Source: Pogonophryne albipinna (lineage: Eukaryota > Chordata > Actinopteri > Perciformes > Artedidraconidae). From it: DNA of 64,000 bases. The translations under genes and the position numbers were made by a program. Below the pieces are notes generated by a model. The model did no database searches. It saw only the letters and a program-made list of their open reading frames with translations, and was not told the origin of the DNA. Positions within the stretch are counted from its first letter, which is position 1. Each line of letters starts with the position of its first letter. The stretch spans positions 11,419,495-11,483,494 of the forward strand of contig CM053251.1 of assembly GCA_028583405.1 (NCBI GenBank), written 5' to 3'. This document shows, piece after piece, positions 1 through 11,121 of the stretch.

Positions 1-1419
1 GCCATTATTCTCTAGTAATCAATTAGCAACTAATGTCATTGTTTGCTAAACCCCTTTCCCGGCTGCACTTCCCAAGATATTATGACAGTGTGCATAGGAC
101 TGCAATAAGAGCAGCTGAGGGATGTTATTTCATTTAATATGAGAAGCCTCATTTTGTTCACTTCAAAATGAAATGGAAGACCACTCATTTAAACAAATTA
201 CTAAGAATTCTGAGTGGGTAATCTGCCACTGTTATTTTTGTAAACTGCATATGTGAAATGCTGGAGTGATAAGCTTGGCAGGCATGTCAACAGTGACTAA
301 GGGAGGCTTACATTGAACAGTTAATCACAGCACACTTTCCCACCAACAATCCAGTGAACATGGCAGCAAGAGAGTCTCCCGCCAAACCTTTCCTTCCAGA
401 TAAACAAATATAGTAACAGCTTTGTCTCTGCCCACCAACTTAATGGGGTTAGAAGGGTGCAGTTTTCAAGCCATTATTTTGAATGTCATGTCATTTGATG
501 CAGATCAACCCCCTCACATGTAAAGCCTCTCATGTAATCACAGCACTCATTTTTGGAAATTATATGTGCTCATTTCAAGTTGTAGAAAATGAGGTTACGA
601 AATTGCAATTGGCATAGACCTGGGGACATAAAATACCTCAGCTGCTTCAAGACAACCTTTGCGCTTTACCTCTTTGAATGAGAGCAGGTCAGAATATAAA
701 TATCACAAAGTCTAATTACAAAAACCTTGGTATTTGAAAAGGTCACTCCTACTTTTTTTTAATAGAAACCACTGATGGGATGCTGGCTGTTTCTCTTGTT
801 GCTACACAGCATTAAAATGATCTGCTACCATTTTGTATGCAGTTTCCTACAAACCCCCCCATAGTGATGAATAAAAGCTATTGAGGCAGCTCTGGTGTTA
901 GGCCCCTTATTTGAAAAGGGATCAAATGTGTGAGCACAAGGCTGTTTCAGACCTATATGTTAATGAGAGAGCACTGCCAAAAGGCTGTGGCTGCTGCAGC
1001 TCTGACTCAGGATGTGAATCAGACTGAAGCCCTAACCCAGTCTATAAACATTTGTCACTTAGCTCTGAACCACAGACAGCTAAATAACCATCTCTGGATT
1101 GCAGTTTCACACGTCACTAATGCATGAGCACAGTAAATAAAGCATTTGATCAGCTATTCTGCACTGACTTCCTATCAGCCATGATACATGAAGATTGCAG
1201 AATGCCTCTTCTTCCTGGGCAGATTACATATTTCACAATTTCCTTGTAATATTTCTCTATCTCTGCCCAAATTAAAAGTCACTTCGAAATTGGAGTCATT
1301 TAGATTCAGAGCATGCAGAGAGGACTTTTACATTTACACGATACACACAGAATAAATTAGACCGCTTTGATACAACAAAATGTTATTATTATTAATAATA
1401 ACATGTGCATAGACATTTG
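1..1419. other. Intergenic DNA, no gene recognised
   Basis: AT-rich sequence with only short chance ORFs (longest about 65 codons) and no recognisable protein motif or splice-consistent exon. A short AT palindrome built from ATTATTAATAATAA lies near 1383-1400. Confidence 0.6.
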
Positions 1420-1569
1420 TCAGGGGCGGACTGGCCATCTGTAGAATTTCCCCACAGCGAGGCTCCCCCCGTTGACAATCTATTAGCGCATCCCCCCGTT
1501 GACAGGGGTCGCCAGTCTCTGGCAGTGTTATTTTGGGGGTCGCGTAGCTGAAAAGTTTGGGAACCCCTG
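1420..1569. mobile_element. hAT-type transposon end fragments
   Basis: The right edge (about 1551-1569), read on the minus strand, begins CAGGGGTTCCCAAACTTTT, a classic hAT-like terminus. The left edge holds GGGGCGGACTGGCCATC, a sequence common at fish DNA-transposon ends. No matching partner terminus or 8-bp target duplication was found, so this looks like a remnant or composite of one or two non-autonomous elements. There is no coding capacity. Confidence 0.5.
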
Positions 1570-4500
1570 CACTAAAGGGTGGCTCAGCTTACTTCCTGTT
1601 AAACAAAAGGCCAGTAGATCAAGCAGTAGGAGAATGTTGCTAAATGCCAAACCTGACTTAAAATACATCCTAAAAATGGATGCAAACTTGTTTAATGCTT
1701 GCATACATACGCAAAGCTTATCTAAAACAAATCTCTTCTTTATGTAGAACTGTTCACAACAGGTATCAAAACAGCAAATGTTGTTTAAATCAAGGCCTAT
1801 CGGGCATATGGCCAGTCATTGTGACTGACTTTTGCCAAGTTGAAAACATGCCTATCGGACCTGACTGTTTGGTGCGTTACCTTTGGGAAAGTCTGATATG
1901 TTCGATTCATCCTGTTTCAGTAAATAGCTGGTGAGCTCCATCCAATAGCGCACATGTTTATTTGTAACTTGTGTATTTTACAGAAAAGCTTTTCTGCTCA
2001 AAATCCACAAATTGTTGTAGCCATTTCTGTAAGAAATATATCAACTGATTTGGTATTGTTCACTTAATTGAAATCTTAGTGAGGATTTTGAATGCTGATC
2101 ACATTTAGGCTTGTAAAACAGAGATGTATTATCAAAAAGTCTCTGACTAACTATAAGCATGAGGAACTGATTTCATTATTTTGTATCCAGGCGACAGATA
2201 AAACATTATCATATTTTCTTACACAACACCATTGCACCGGGCCAACCTAAACAGACCTAAAACAATCCCTTCACATCAGATAACATTGCCATTTTCACAT
2301 AAAGGAACTCTACCCCTAATGCACTGGTCCTGATTATTCTGCTTTCTACGAACACACAGAAGCTTGTGTAATCAGATGAACTAGTGCGGCTAATTTTGAC
2401 TAAAATGTTGAGTGCCCAAAGTATTTGTAATTGAATTAGCAAGGATGGACTAATCTAAAATCACTATACATGTCTTACAGGGTTGATATTAGGCCACTTT
2501 AGATTGCTTTTTGACAATTAAAGTGCTAGCCACCTCGTACACTATGTATACTGTTATGAGTCCACATCCTCTCTGTCTACTTTTCTTTAGGACATTAACT
2601 GTAGTTTTTTGACCTGGCCCTTAACATGTTTCTCTCAGAGTGGAACATTGTGGGTCAGACGGTTACACATTTTCTCATGAAGATTATTTGGGGAAATTAA
2701 AATGGGAAGACAGGAAACATCACTATTGACAGAGCACTTGTACAAATATTACGATAACATTTAGCTGAACTCAAAATAAGGAAGGTATGGCCTGCATGTT
2801 ATTACAACTCAGTATCCTGCCATTGTAAAATGGGATAGGGTGAGAAATAAGCACCATCGCAAAACTTTATTAAAATACTATTTCCGATTAAATATTGGTT
2901 TATTCTGGATTTTAACTCTACATTAGGGCCAGAAACACAGAGGTTTGTGATTTTTGGTAAACCTGTGATAATTTGAGGGGAGAGAGACATTCTTGTTATC
3001 ACTGAGAGCTTAATGTAGATCCAGGCTCCAGACCCCAGTATCAGCTTTAATGTTCTCAAGACTCATTACATGTAAATATACACCATTACATTTCAACTAT
3101 GACATTCTGGAGAGCCTTTTTGAGGTTGCCTCAGAGGTCAGGAGGTCCATATGGATGTCACTTTATCTTAGCCAGTATTAGGACATACCTTGCATCCACC
3201 AGAGGCCCATCAGGCCACCCATGAATTTCACATTACTGGAAATGTGTGTTTCGCAAATGAGCAAGAAGTTGCATCGCATGAGTGACATTAGCTATTTATC
3301 ACTGTATCAGATAGGAATGCTCAGTCATCAGACTTTTACTATTTTCAATCTATGATACGCTTTGGTGTTGTATAAGCATATCGTTTTTAAAACAAAGAGG
3401 ATGTTCTGAAAGTTATCTGCTGCTGAGGTAAACTTATTTTTTATGAGGCTCTTAACATGTCTGCAGTGATACAATATGTTACATCTTTGACAGCCGATAA
3501 AGGATGAAACAACCAACATATTTCATTTGAACAGATACAAGACCACACTGAAAAGGATACAGGGGGGTGTTTTAGTTTAACAGAAAAAGTTTTGCAATTG
3601 CAAACTTGCATAATTCACCCTTGAGTATCATTTTGAACAATGATGAGCTCATGTATTTACAGTGTTCTCAAAACTGAGTGGACCTCCTTAATTCCACACA
3701 TTGCTGGGTATGGGGTACGTGACTAGATAGGTCTACTGGGAGAGCGGTCCACCACACACCAGTGAAACAAGTCAATGCTGTTTATTTACACAAAATGTCT
3801 TTTCAAACTCTGATTATCTTGCTAGGGTGGTCAGACCAACCTGACAAAACAGTCTTATTCCTAAATACAGTTTCATTTATATCTAGCAGTACAAATTCCT
3901 CAAGCGAACAACATCATCATTTGCAATTACATGAGAAAACAAGCTGTAAAAAAACTCACACTGTATTTTATTTCTATCTTGTGGGAGTTGATGTGTGCAG
4001 TATATTCTGTCCTGACTTTCATCTCCCACTGCCCACATATCTTTCCACGGTTTGGTTTGAAGAAAAAGCAAAGTAAGTCAAATTATTAGGGAGTGATTCA
4101 TAAAATACTGTCTTCATTTGTTTCTTTCTCAGCCTGGGGGAAATGAACAGTGCCTTGACCTGCTGAAATGGCTCACTGGGGAATAAGCAGGAGGGTTTTG
4201 TCCCCCCGACTCCACCAGATGGGTGTTGCCATTGGAGGAATTTTTAGCAACAAGGTGTGGTCTAACGTGCGACTGAGGCAGAAGACTGTTGGGATACAAA
4301 TACAATACTCCTGAGGTCACACACTCATTCATCGTGACACAGGTCGGATTGACTCCCATCACAACTGAAATCAACATAATGCCCCAAACAATTTCCTCTG
4401 AATAGATCGCATTGTTTACTGGGGTACAACAACTTTAAATAGCAAAGTGCTTGAACTTCCTCTGCATTATGCTTTGTGATTGCATCCGACTCGAAAACAT

Positions 4501-5650
4501 GTCTATGGATATTTCCTGATAGGCTTTTTTTCACAAGACTCCTTGATTTCCGTCTAAATTCCACTCGAGGTACAAAATATACACTTTGTTCCTGCAAGAT
4601 AAAGGATCAGCACTTGAACTTCTGGCTCACTGCGCTGAATCTCATGTCCTAACCTCAGCATTGCCCTCTAGTGAAAATGAAATGAGAAGTTGGAAATGTG
4701 TTGGCTGTCAAGTTGCTGGTCACTTTTTAGCTCCATACGAAACAGAAAAGAAAACACATTCACTTTAGTGATTTGTACCACTGTCAGCAACAAACTGTTT
4801 AGAGATGCTTTATAGTTATGTTCTTATTTGATAAAACATTGACTAAATGTATCAGAAAACAAGAAAAACACCAATTGACAAATGCACTACCATTATTAAA
4901 TTATTTCATAATTAAGCCATTGGATTCCAACAGAATAATGACACAACCTCAATATGTATGCATTGGGAATGTACTATCAGTAAAATACTCAAGTAGGCTA
5001 CTTTAGTAGCAGAAACTGAAACTGAATCTTATTAACCATGCTTTTACAAAAAAACAAGCTCTTTGTTGGGGATGATTTACAAGTTTTAAAGTGAGTAACT
5101 CTAACGTAACTTTTCAGAGAATAAAAAACCACATACTACCAGTAAATGGAAAGTTGAATTGCCCATCTGCTCTATATCCTGTGGTCAGTAGCTAATGCTA
5201 GCTAACATTAGCCAACTTTAAGTCGTCTACAATAGCCATTTCTGAGCTAGCTCACTTACTTTATTGCTTATCCTCTTGCTACATTCCACTGCTACATTTT
5301 AGCATTGACCAGTGTCTTTGTTGTTGTTGTTATAGTAGCCACAGTGGCCGCTGTTCAGCAAAGGTTATACAGTGTGCATGGTAAACTGTTAGCTCTGTCT
5401 GTACCTGGAGGCTTGTATTAACTCAAACACCCCAAATAAATGACTGCTGCTACGCTAAAGAGCTGCTCTGACAATTTTTCTATCACAAATATTGCCCATC
5501 TAGCTTATGTGGCTAATGTTCATAACATAAGGAAAAGTTTGGCCAACAAACATGCCAACTCATTATCTGTTTTGAAATGTCTGTAAACAAGCTGCCAGAG
5601 ACTTGCTAAGCCAAACAATTGAAGAAATACCCTTCTTGATACTGATGATG
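1570..5650. other. Intergenic DNA, no gene recognised
   Basis: About 4 kb with no convincing coding region. The ORFs here are 60-104 codons, lack known motifs and overlap on both strands. No long tandem repeat or complete transposon was recognised. Confidence 0.5.
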
Positions 5651-6352
5651 CAACACAGTCTCACGGCATTTCGTGAATAGTCATGAAATTAATCTATTGA
5701 TTCGTGTTCACCAACACGATTTTGCCATTTTTTTCGTGTCACACAGAACGATTTTAGAAGCAATGTATTTATATTGGTAGTGTAGTGGTTGACATAATTC
5801 ACTCATGGAACTACAGGTTGGGGGTATTGTTCCGCACGGACATGTTTGTTGACTGTACGTACTGTGTGCCCTCCTTTCTTCTTCCTCTTGTCTTCCCGGG
5901 CTTCGACCCGACAACATGTGTGTTTCTGCTGCTCAATAAAGCCAACTTTGTACCTTAGATACACCGCCTCCGACTCCCGTCTCTCGGCACTACAGTAGTA
6001 TGTTTCGTGCCAGCACCAAATAATAACAAATTAGAAGGAAAAAAAGATGACAAAAAATACAGATTTTAGTATTCTGAGGCTCTGAGCCCCATTTCTTTTC
6101 CTCGCGGACGGCAACAAAACTCCGACATTATGCTATTTAAAAATAAAAGGGTTAGGCTTAGGGTAAGATATTAAGTAAGAACATGTTTTTATGAACCACA
6201 CAGCTTCTGGTATTCCAAGACCCGACCGGACAAAAAGACGTGGTGCAGGCACGAAACATACTACCAATAGAAATACATTGCTTAAAAAAATCGTTCTGGG
6301 TGACACGAAAAAAATGCGAAAATCGTGTTGGTGAACACGAATCAATAGATTA
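5651..6352. mobile_element. Inverted-repeat MITE copy 1, split by a solo LTR
   Basis: The left arm (5651-5780) starts CAACACAGTCTCACGGCATT and continues through ATCTATTGATTCGTGTTCACC. The right arm (about 6262-6352) is its reverse complement, ending in GGTGAACACGAATCAATAGAT. A second copy at 39346-40149 shares both arms and the internal sequence around TTTCGTGCC. Part of the interior (6050-6240) matches copy 2 in inverted order. The right terminus is truncated here, so no target duplication is visible. Non-coding. Its superfamily is not determined. Confidence 0.75.
5781..5994 (+). mobile_element. Solo LTR (214 bp) inserted in a MITE
   Basis: The segment begins TGTAGTGG and ends GGCACTACA, so it has the TG...CA boundaries of an LTR. 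A polyadenylation signal (AATAAA) lies at about 5935-5940, followed by a short R/U5-like tail. It is flanked by the 4-bp direct repeat GTAG (5777-5780 and 5995-5998). Removing the segment and one GTAG restores a sequence colinear with the intact MITE copy near 39470-39490, which supports a clean insertion. A 4-bp duplication fits many retrovirus-like or Ty3-like integrases; the family is not identified. Internal sequence is absent, as expected after LTR-LTR recombination. Confidence 0.75.
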
Positions 6353-8124
6353 TTATCTAAGGCTTAAAGTTTCCAATTTGTTTTACTTCCAAGTATGTCA
6401 TGAACACCATGCTCACAGTCTGACCCTTCGTCTGACATTTTGACTTCAGTTTAAATTCAACTGCTGTTAGGATATAAGCATCCACATTTAAAACACCAGT
6501 TTCTAATCAATAGCATAAATAACCACAGCAGCAGGGGGAATTGATTATCTCACCCATTTCTGGACAGCTCTCAATTTCAGTTTATTTCACTGCAACAAAT
6601 TGAACTGAATCCTTCCAACAGTTTCATTTTGTACTTTAGTCTTTCTGCTTGGATTGTCAGTGACTGGCTTTCAAGTCACAGAAAGGTGTAATGAGACAGA
6701 AGACTCTGTGGAAGCTTGAAACAGAGGAACAGGAAATAAACAACCAACATCAGATATATTGAGACAAAATATCTGCCCCCTGCTGATGTTGTGATAACTG
6801 AAAATTATTTATTTTAGACCCATAGTATAGCAGCTCAAAAACTATTAATTTTCAACCCTGTTCAAAGTGTTTGTGACAGGTGTGCTGCATTGAGATCCAC
6901 ATCTTACTGGTCTCAATAAACAGAAGCTGACAAAATAAATGAGGGACATATTAGCATAACATATACTATTCTATTGTGCTGTGATATAGAATGTGAGGAT
7001 TTTACTACAATAGCGTCATTTTTACAAAACTTCAAAGCGTCAGGGCCAGGTGACATAATAGGCTTACTATGCAAGATACATCAAACTAGAGTTTGAGATG
7101 TTTTTTACTTTGACTAATTTCTGTCTAGTAATAGTAACACTGCTGAATCCCCTCTTTTCAATTCAATTCAATTATTTTAAAAAGGTCAGATAATTGATGG
7201 TAAAACGTTAAATCTAATATTCAGGATGTCATCTTGTGATATGTGAATATAATGACTGAGACTGTTGTCTCACTGAAGGTGAGCTGACCAGTGTCCAGCA
7301 GAGGGCAACAATGGATCAACATTTTTATTAATTTTTTTCTTCAATTGCTTATTCACCGTTCTTTTAAAACCTTATTTTCTACCAAAAAAGATTCTCAAAA
7401 CCACACACTCTCAGGTGCAAAACACTGCATATTTCCTCAAAATGAAGCACTGCACTCATATATAACATATATAAACACTTATAAACACTTACCAAACCTT
7501 TTCACAAAATGGCACAATTTATAAAAAGCTAGGTGGTAAAAGGAATTAAGTGTGTGCCATGTGGTGCAAAAGTTGGGTGTTGATAAGTGTTTATGTAGTT
7601 TTGAGTGCAGTTAGTCATTCTGCAGGTAGTTGAGGTGTTTTGTACTTTGGATGTGTGTGGTTTTGTGAATTGTGTTAAATGTTTTGAGAAAACGAGCCAT
7701 GTTTCAAAAACGTGTGTGAGCATTGCAATTGAAAATAAACTGTAAGTAATCTTTTTATTTGTTAATTGTTTGCTGTCTCTGTGTCCCCTGATGACTCCTG
7801 CCTGGTGCTTTCTTTCTTGTCTTCTCTTTCTGATCTGGCTGGCTACTGTTTCCCCCAATTCCGACTATCCCTATTTTACCTACAGCGTGAACACAATTTT
7901 AATTGAGCATCTGTTTGGAATAGAGGTTAGATAAAGCCTATCCTCCCCTCTTGGGGAAGTAAAACTCGGAGAATGATTTTTTAAGAACTTGATATAATAC
8001 GTGCGTGAGGGGATCTTCATAAAACACACAGGTAAAACTAATAATCCAAATCTCAACGAGAGTTCACTTTTATAGAAATTGATTTATTCAAGACTGAAGA
8101 GTGTGTGTGTGTGTGTGCATGGCC
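6353..8124. other. Intergenic DNA, no gene recognised
   Basis: No coding region is supported. There is a short AATTC-type repeat near 7157-7175 and a short GT run near 8100-8118. The 109-codon minus-strand ORF at 7529-7858 has no known motif and is probably chance. Confidence 0.5.
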
Positions 8125-8759
8125 GGCCCTTGACTTTTGGGGGCCCTAAGTGAGCTTTGGCTTGGGGGCCCCCCTCACTCTAGCGCGTTCTCACTACACA
8201 CAACACGGAACCAAATTTTGTCTTATGATGTTAGCATAAGCACACATATTGTATAAATAAGCATGTAAACACCGTGGACCTAGCCTCCTCTAGTGTGTCC
8301 TCACCTCCTCTAAGGGGGTCCTCACCTCCTCTAGGGGGGTTCGGGGGCATACTCCCCCGGGAAGATTTTTTTTAAATATTGAAGTTAAAAGCATCAATCT
8401 GGTGCACTTTGAGAGCAAAATTAAGAGATCTATGGATACATCTCTCAACACCCATATGAAACAGAACTGTAAACAGATTTTTCTTTATGGATATTTTACA
8501 AATCACTTGAACTGTATTCTTGTTTTGTCATATAGTGTTTTTCATTTATTCTCTCTGGCTCTCTTATTACAGGTTCAGCGAGCTGCACGAGACTGACGGG
8601 CTGTCAGGAGAGGGAGAGGAAAAGAGAGCACCCCGTTTATTTCCCCTATTTTATTATCCAGAATTACTGTAAACCTTTGAATAAAGTAGTTAATCTACTA
8701 TTAGTAGTTTGTTTAAATGCATTACTTATGTTTTTTTTTTCATTAACATAAAATAAATC

Positions 8760-8826
8760 TCACGTACCCCCTGCAGTACTCCAACGTACCCCTAGGGGTC
8801 CGCGTACCCCCATTTGAGAACCACTG
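8760..8826. mobile_element. hAT-type terminus
   Basis: Read on the minus strand this begins CAGTGGTTCTCAAATGGGGG, a typical hAT terminus, followed by repeated GGTACG motifs. Only one end is clear; the partner end upstream was not found. Confidence 0.55.
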
Positions 8827-9099
8827 ATCTAACCGACAAGTCCGCACGCACTCTCCAGCCGAAACTCTAATAAGCATTCATTCACAAACTAATTCAGGAG
8901 ACCTTTAACGTTTTACGTCCGATTCGCTCATTTTTTCCTCGCTGTACACAGCTCCAGTTTGGGCATTGGCCTGTCATCAGATTGCATTTTTTGTTGCTGC
9001 TGTAGCGGAAGTTTAGTACAATTATTTTTGATTAAATACTCCAAATCTCCACCCTACATAATTGTACTTGCTTCAGTTGCTTGCTACTTTCTAACGGCG

Positions 9100-9345
9100 G
9101 TGAGAGTGATGCAGTGACGCTATCTATCTTCTATCGATTAGATTTATGATTCGAAAATTATGTAGGGTAGACATGTGGATATTATCCGACTGAACAAAAC
9201 GTACATTTATCAAACAGGTTCGTTTTCCACTGACCTTATTTCAAGCTATTTTCCAAAATCCTATGGAGAAATCCCATTGCTTTTTTGTCGAGGGAAACTG
9301 AGCGCAGCTTACTTACGGGTTTTAGGACGCGTCACTGCAACACTA
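9100..9345. mobile_element. Partial copy of the palindromic MITE found at 40.6 kb
   Basis: It shares long stretches with one arm of the palindrome at 40640-41076, including TTATCCGACTGAACAAAA, TTTTCCAAAATCCTATGGAG and TTTTAGGACGCGTCACTG. Some complementary sequence lies upstream at about 9040-9060, so the fold-back is partly kept. Non-coding. Confidence 0.65.
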
Positions 9346-9364
9346 AATTGATGCGATTTGATTG

Positions 9365-9725
9365 GATTGTGAGGCAAGGGAAGCCAGCCACCTCTGGCTT
9401 CCCTTGGCATGGCCCTGACTAATCACAGGTTGGCAGGGGCATGACGTGAGCCTTGTCTGATTGGTCAATCCCTCCATTTTTGGCCAGCCTCCTCTCGCAA
9501 CAGAGAGTGCAATCTACTGTTTCACCATAACATCTAGAGGGGCGCTGTTTCACTCTTTGTAAAATACTCAATGAGAATGGGGGAGAGACGGGCCGGCAGC
9601 AACACACAACAAAGAATTTCCGAAACTAAACAAAGTGTTTTTATTTATTTATTAAAATTATAACTACAATCCGAAAAAACAGGGGAAGCCTGGCTTCCCT
9701 TGGCCTCCAGGAGAAAACGCCACTG
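9365..9725. mobile_element. Hairpin-rich MITE-like fragment
   Basis: Two blocks carrying GGAAGCC...GGCTTCCCTTGG hairpins (9375-9415 and 9684-9712) lie 270 bp apart. The right edge ends GCCACTG, which read in reverse is CAGTGGC, resembling a hAT end. No coding sequence; boundaries are uncertain. Confidence 0.35.
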
Positions 9726-10822
9726 CTGTAAGGCAGCTTCTAGCTTCATGTCGAACAGTAAGTCAACATTTCTCAGAGAGCTTTCTCTGAAATCACCAGG
9801 TAACGCTAAAAAACATTACATTTAGATTGTATGACAATGTGTTTATTTAATATATCTGGCTAGCTATAGCTACTTGCTAACGGTTTAGCTTACCCCCGCG
9901 ATTCAAAGTAACGTCAACGTAGCTGTAATTTATGCTTTGCTTACATGTTCGCATAACTTGGAAGTTTACTGACATTTACATACCTTGTTTACCTGTGGCT
10001 CTGGGGTTGTTGTGTGAGCTACCACTTGAGAATTGTCGTCTTTTTTAAGAAATATTTTTCTTATGTCCATCTTCAAAAACTCTGAGTCCGACTGACAGTT
10101 TATTTTAAACACTGTCACAGCTCATAGGATAGGTACCTGTTAGCCAATAAGACATGTTTATTTCCATTCAACTCTCAGGTTGGTCTGGTGTCTTGCCTCT
10201 GTTGCATTCACTGAACACGGGAAATTACAATCCTGCCGTCCTCTCTAGTGTCATGATGAGGTTCAGGTAAAGCACGGTTAATGTATTATATTATTGACTC
10301 AATAATAAAATACATGACTTTGAGAGTAGGCAATCTAGGCATATTAACAAAATTAATTAAACATAGCCTACTTATCACGGCTACGGTGTACTGAGATTTT
10401 TTTTTTGTTATTTTTTTTTTTGCTAGGGGGCCCCTTAGTGGCTGCGGGGCCCTAAGCGGCAAGTCCCGCTTTATTTTATCCTCTTAATCAGCTGTATCAC
10501 CGATGTTTCTGCTTTAACACTCCAGCAGAAAAAGAGAAAGAAACATCCAGTCTAAAGATCTGTGAAAAGCATATGCATATCCAAAGGCAGGAAGTAGCAG
10601 CCTACCGCTTTTGCTTACAAAATGCTCTTCAATCTGGCTATCAAAAATGTAAATGATGCAAAGGGATGCAATTCCCATGTTTGTGATGATTCAGCTTTTA
10701 CATATTTCAAATTGAAGTTATGTTTATTCCAAAAACTGTCTGGGATTAGTCTCTTATTGACTCAGTGTGACAGAGTTTGTGTTGAAAACTACAAAGGATA
10801 AAATAGGAATTGTAAACAAATA

Positions 10823-11121
10823 TCAATCAATCAATCAATGTTTATTTATATAGCCCAATATCACAAATGTCACATTTGTCTCAGTGGACTTCACAGTTTG
10901 TACAGAATATCAGTATGACAATACGACACCCTCTGTCCTTAGACCCTCACATCGTACAAGGAAAAACTTCCAGAGAAAACCCACAGTTTAAAGGGAAAAA
11001 TGGGAGAAACCTCAGGGAGAGCAACAGAGGAGGGATCCCTCTCCCAGGACGGACAGACGTGCAATAGATGCCGTGTGTAAATTGAAAAGATAATACATTT
11101 GCAACATAGGTAGTCCAATAC
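10823..11121 (-). mobile_element. 3' fragment of a non-LTR retroelement (ATTG-repeat tail)
   Basis: On the minus strand this ends in GATATTGGGCTATATAAATA followed by ATTG repeats, a very common fish LINE/SINE tail. It is homologous over its whole length to the copy at 44535-44987 (opposite orientation), including the ACATAGGTAGTCCAA block near 11104-11118. It is 5'-truncated and non-coding. The parent family is not certain. Confidence 0.7.

Larger units (their letters stand above)
8125..10475. mobile_element. Nested DNA-transposon mosaic
   Basis: Related G/C-rich blocks containing GGGGGCCCTAAG-type motifs lie at both ends (8127-8185 and 10428-10475), suggesting the edges of one larger element. 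In between are several unrelated transposon pieces: a three-fold CCTCCTCTAGGGGG-type repeat (8280-8345), a hAT end at 8826, half of a palindromic MITE (9100-9345) and a hairpin-rich fragment ending at 9725. No transposase ORF survives. The outer boundaries and family are inferred only. Confidence 0.4.
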
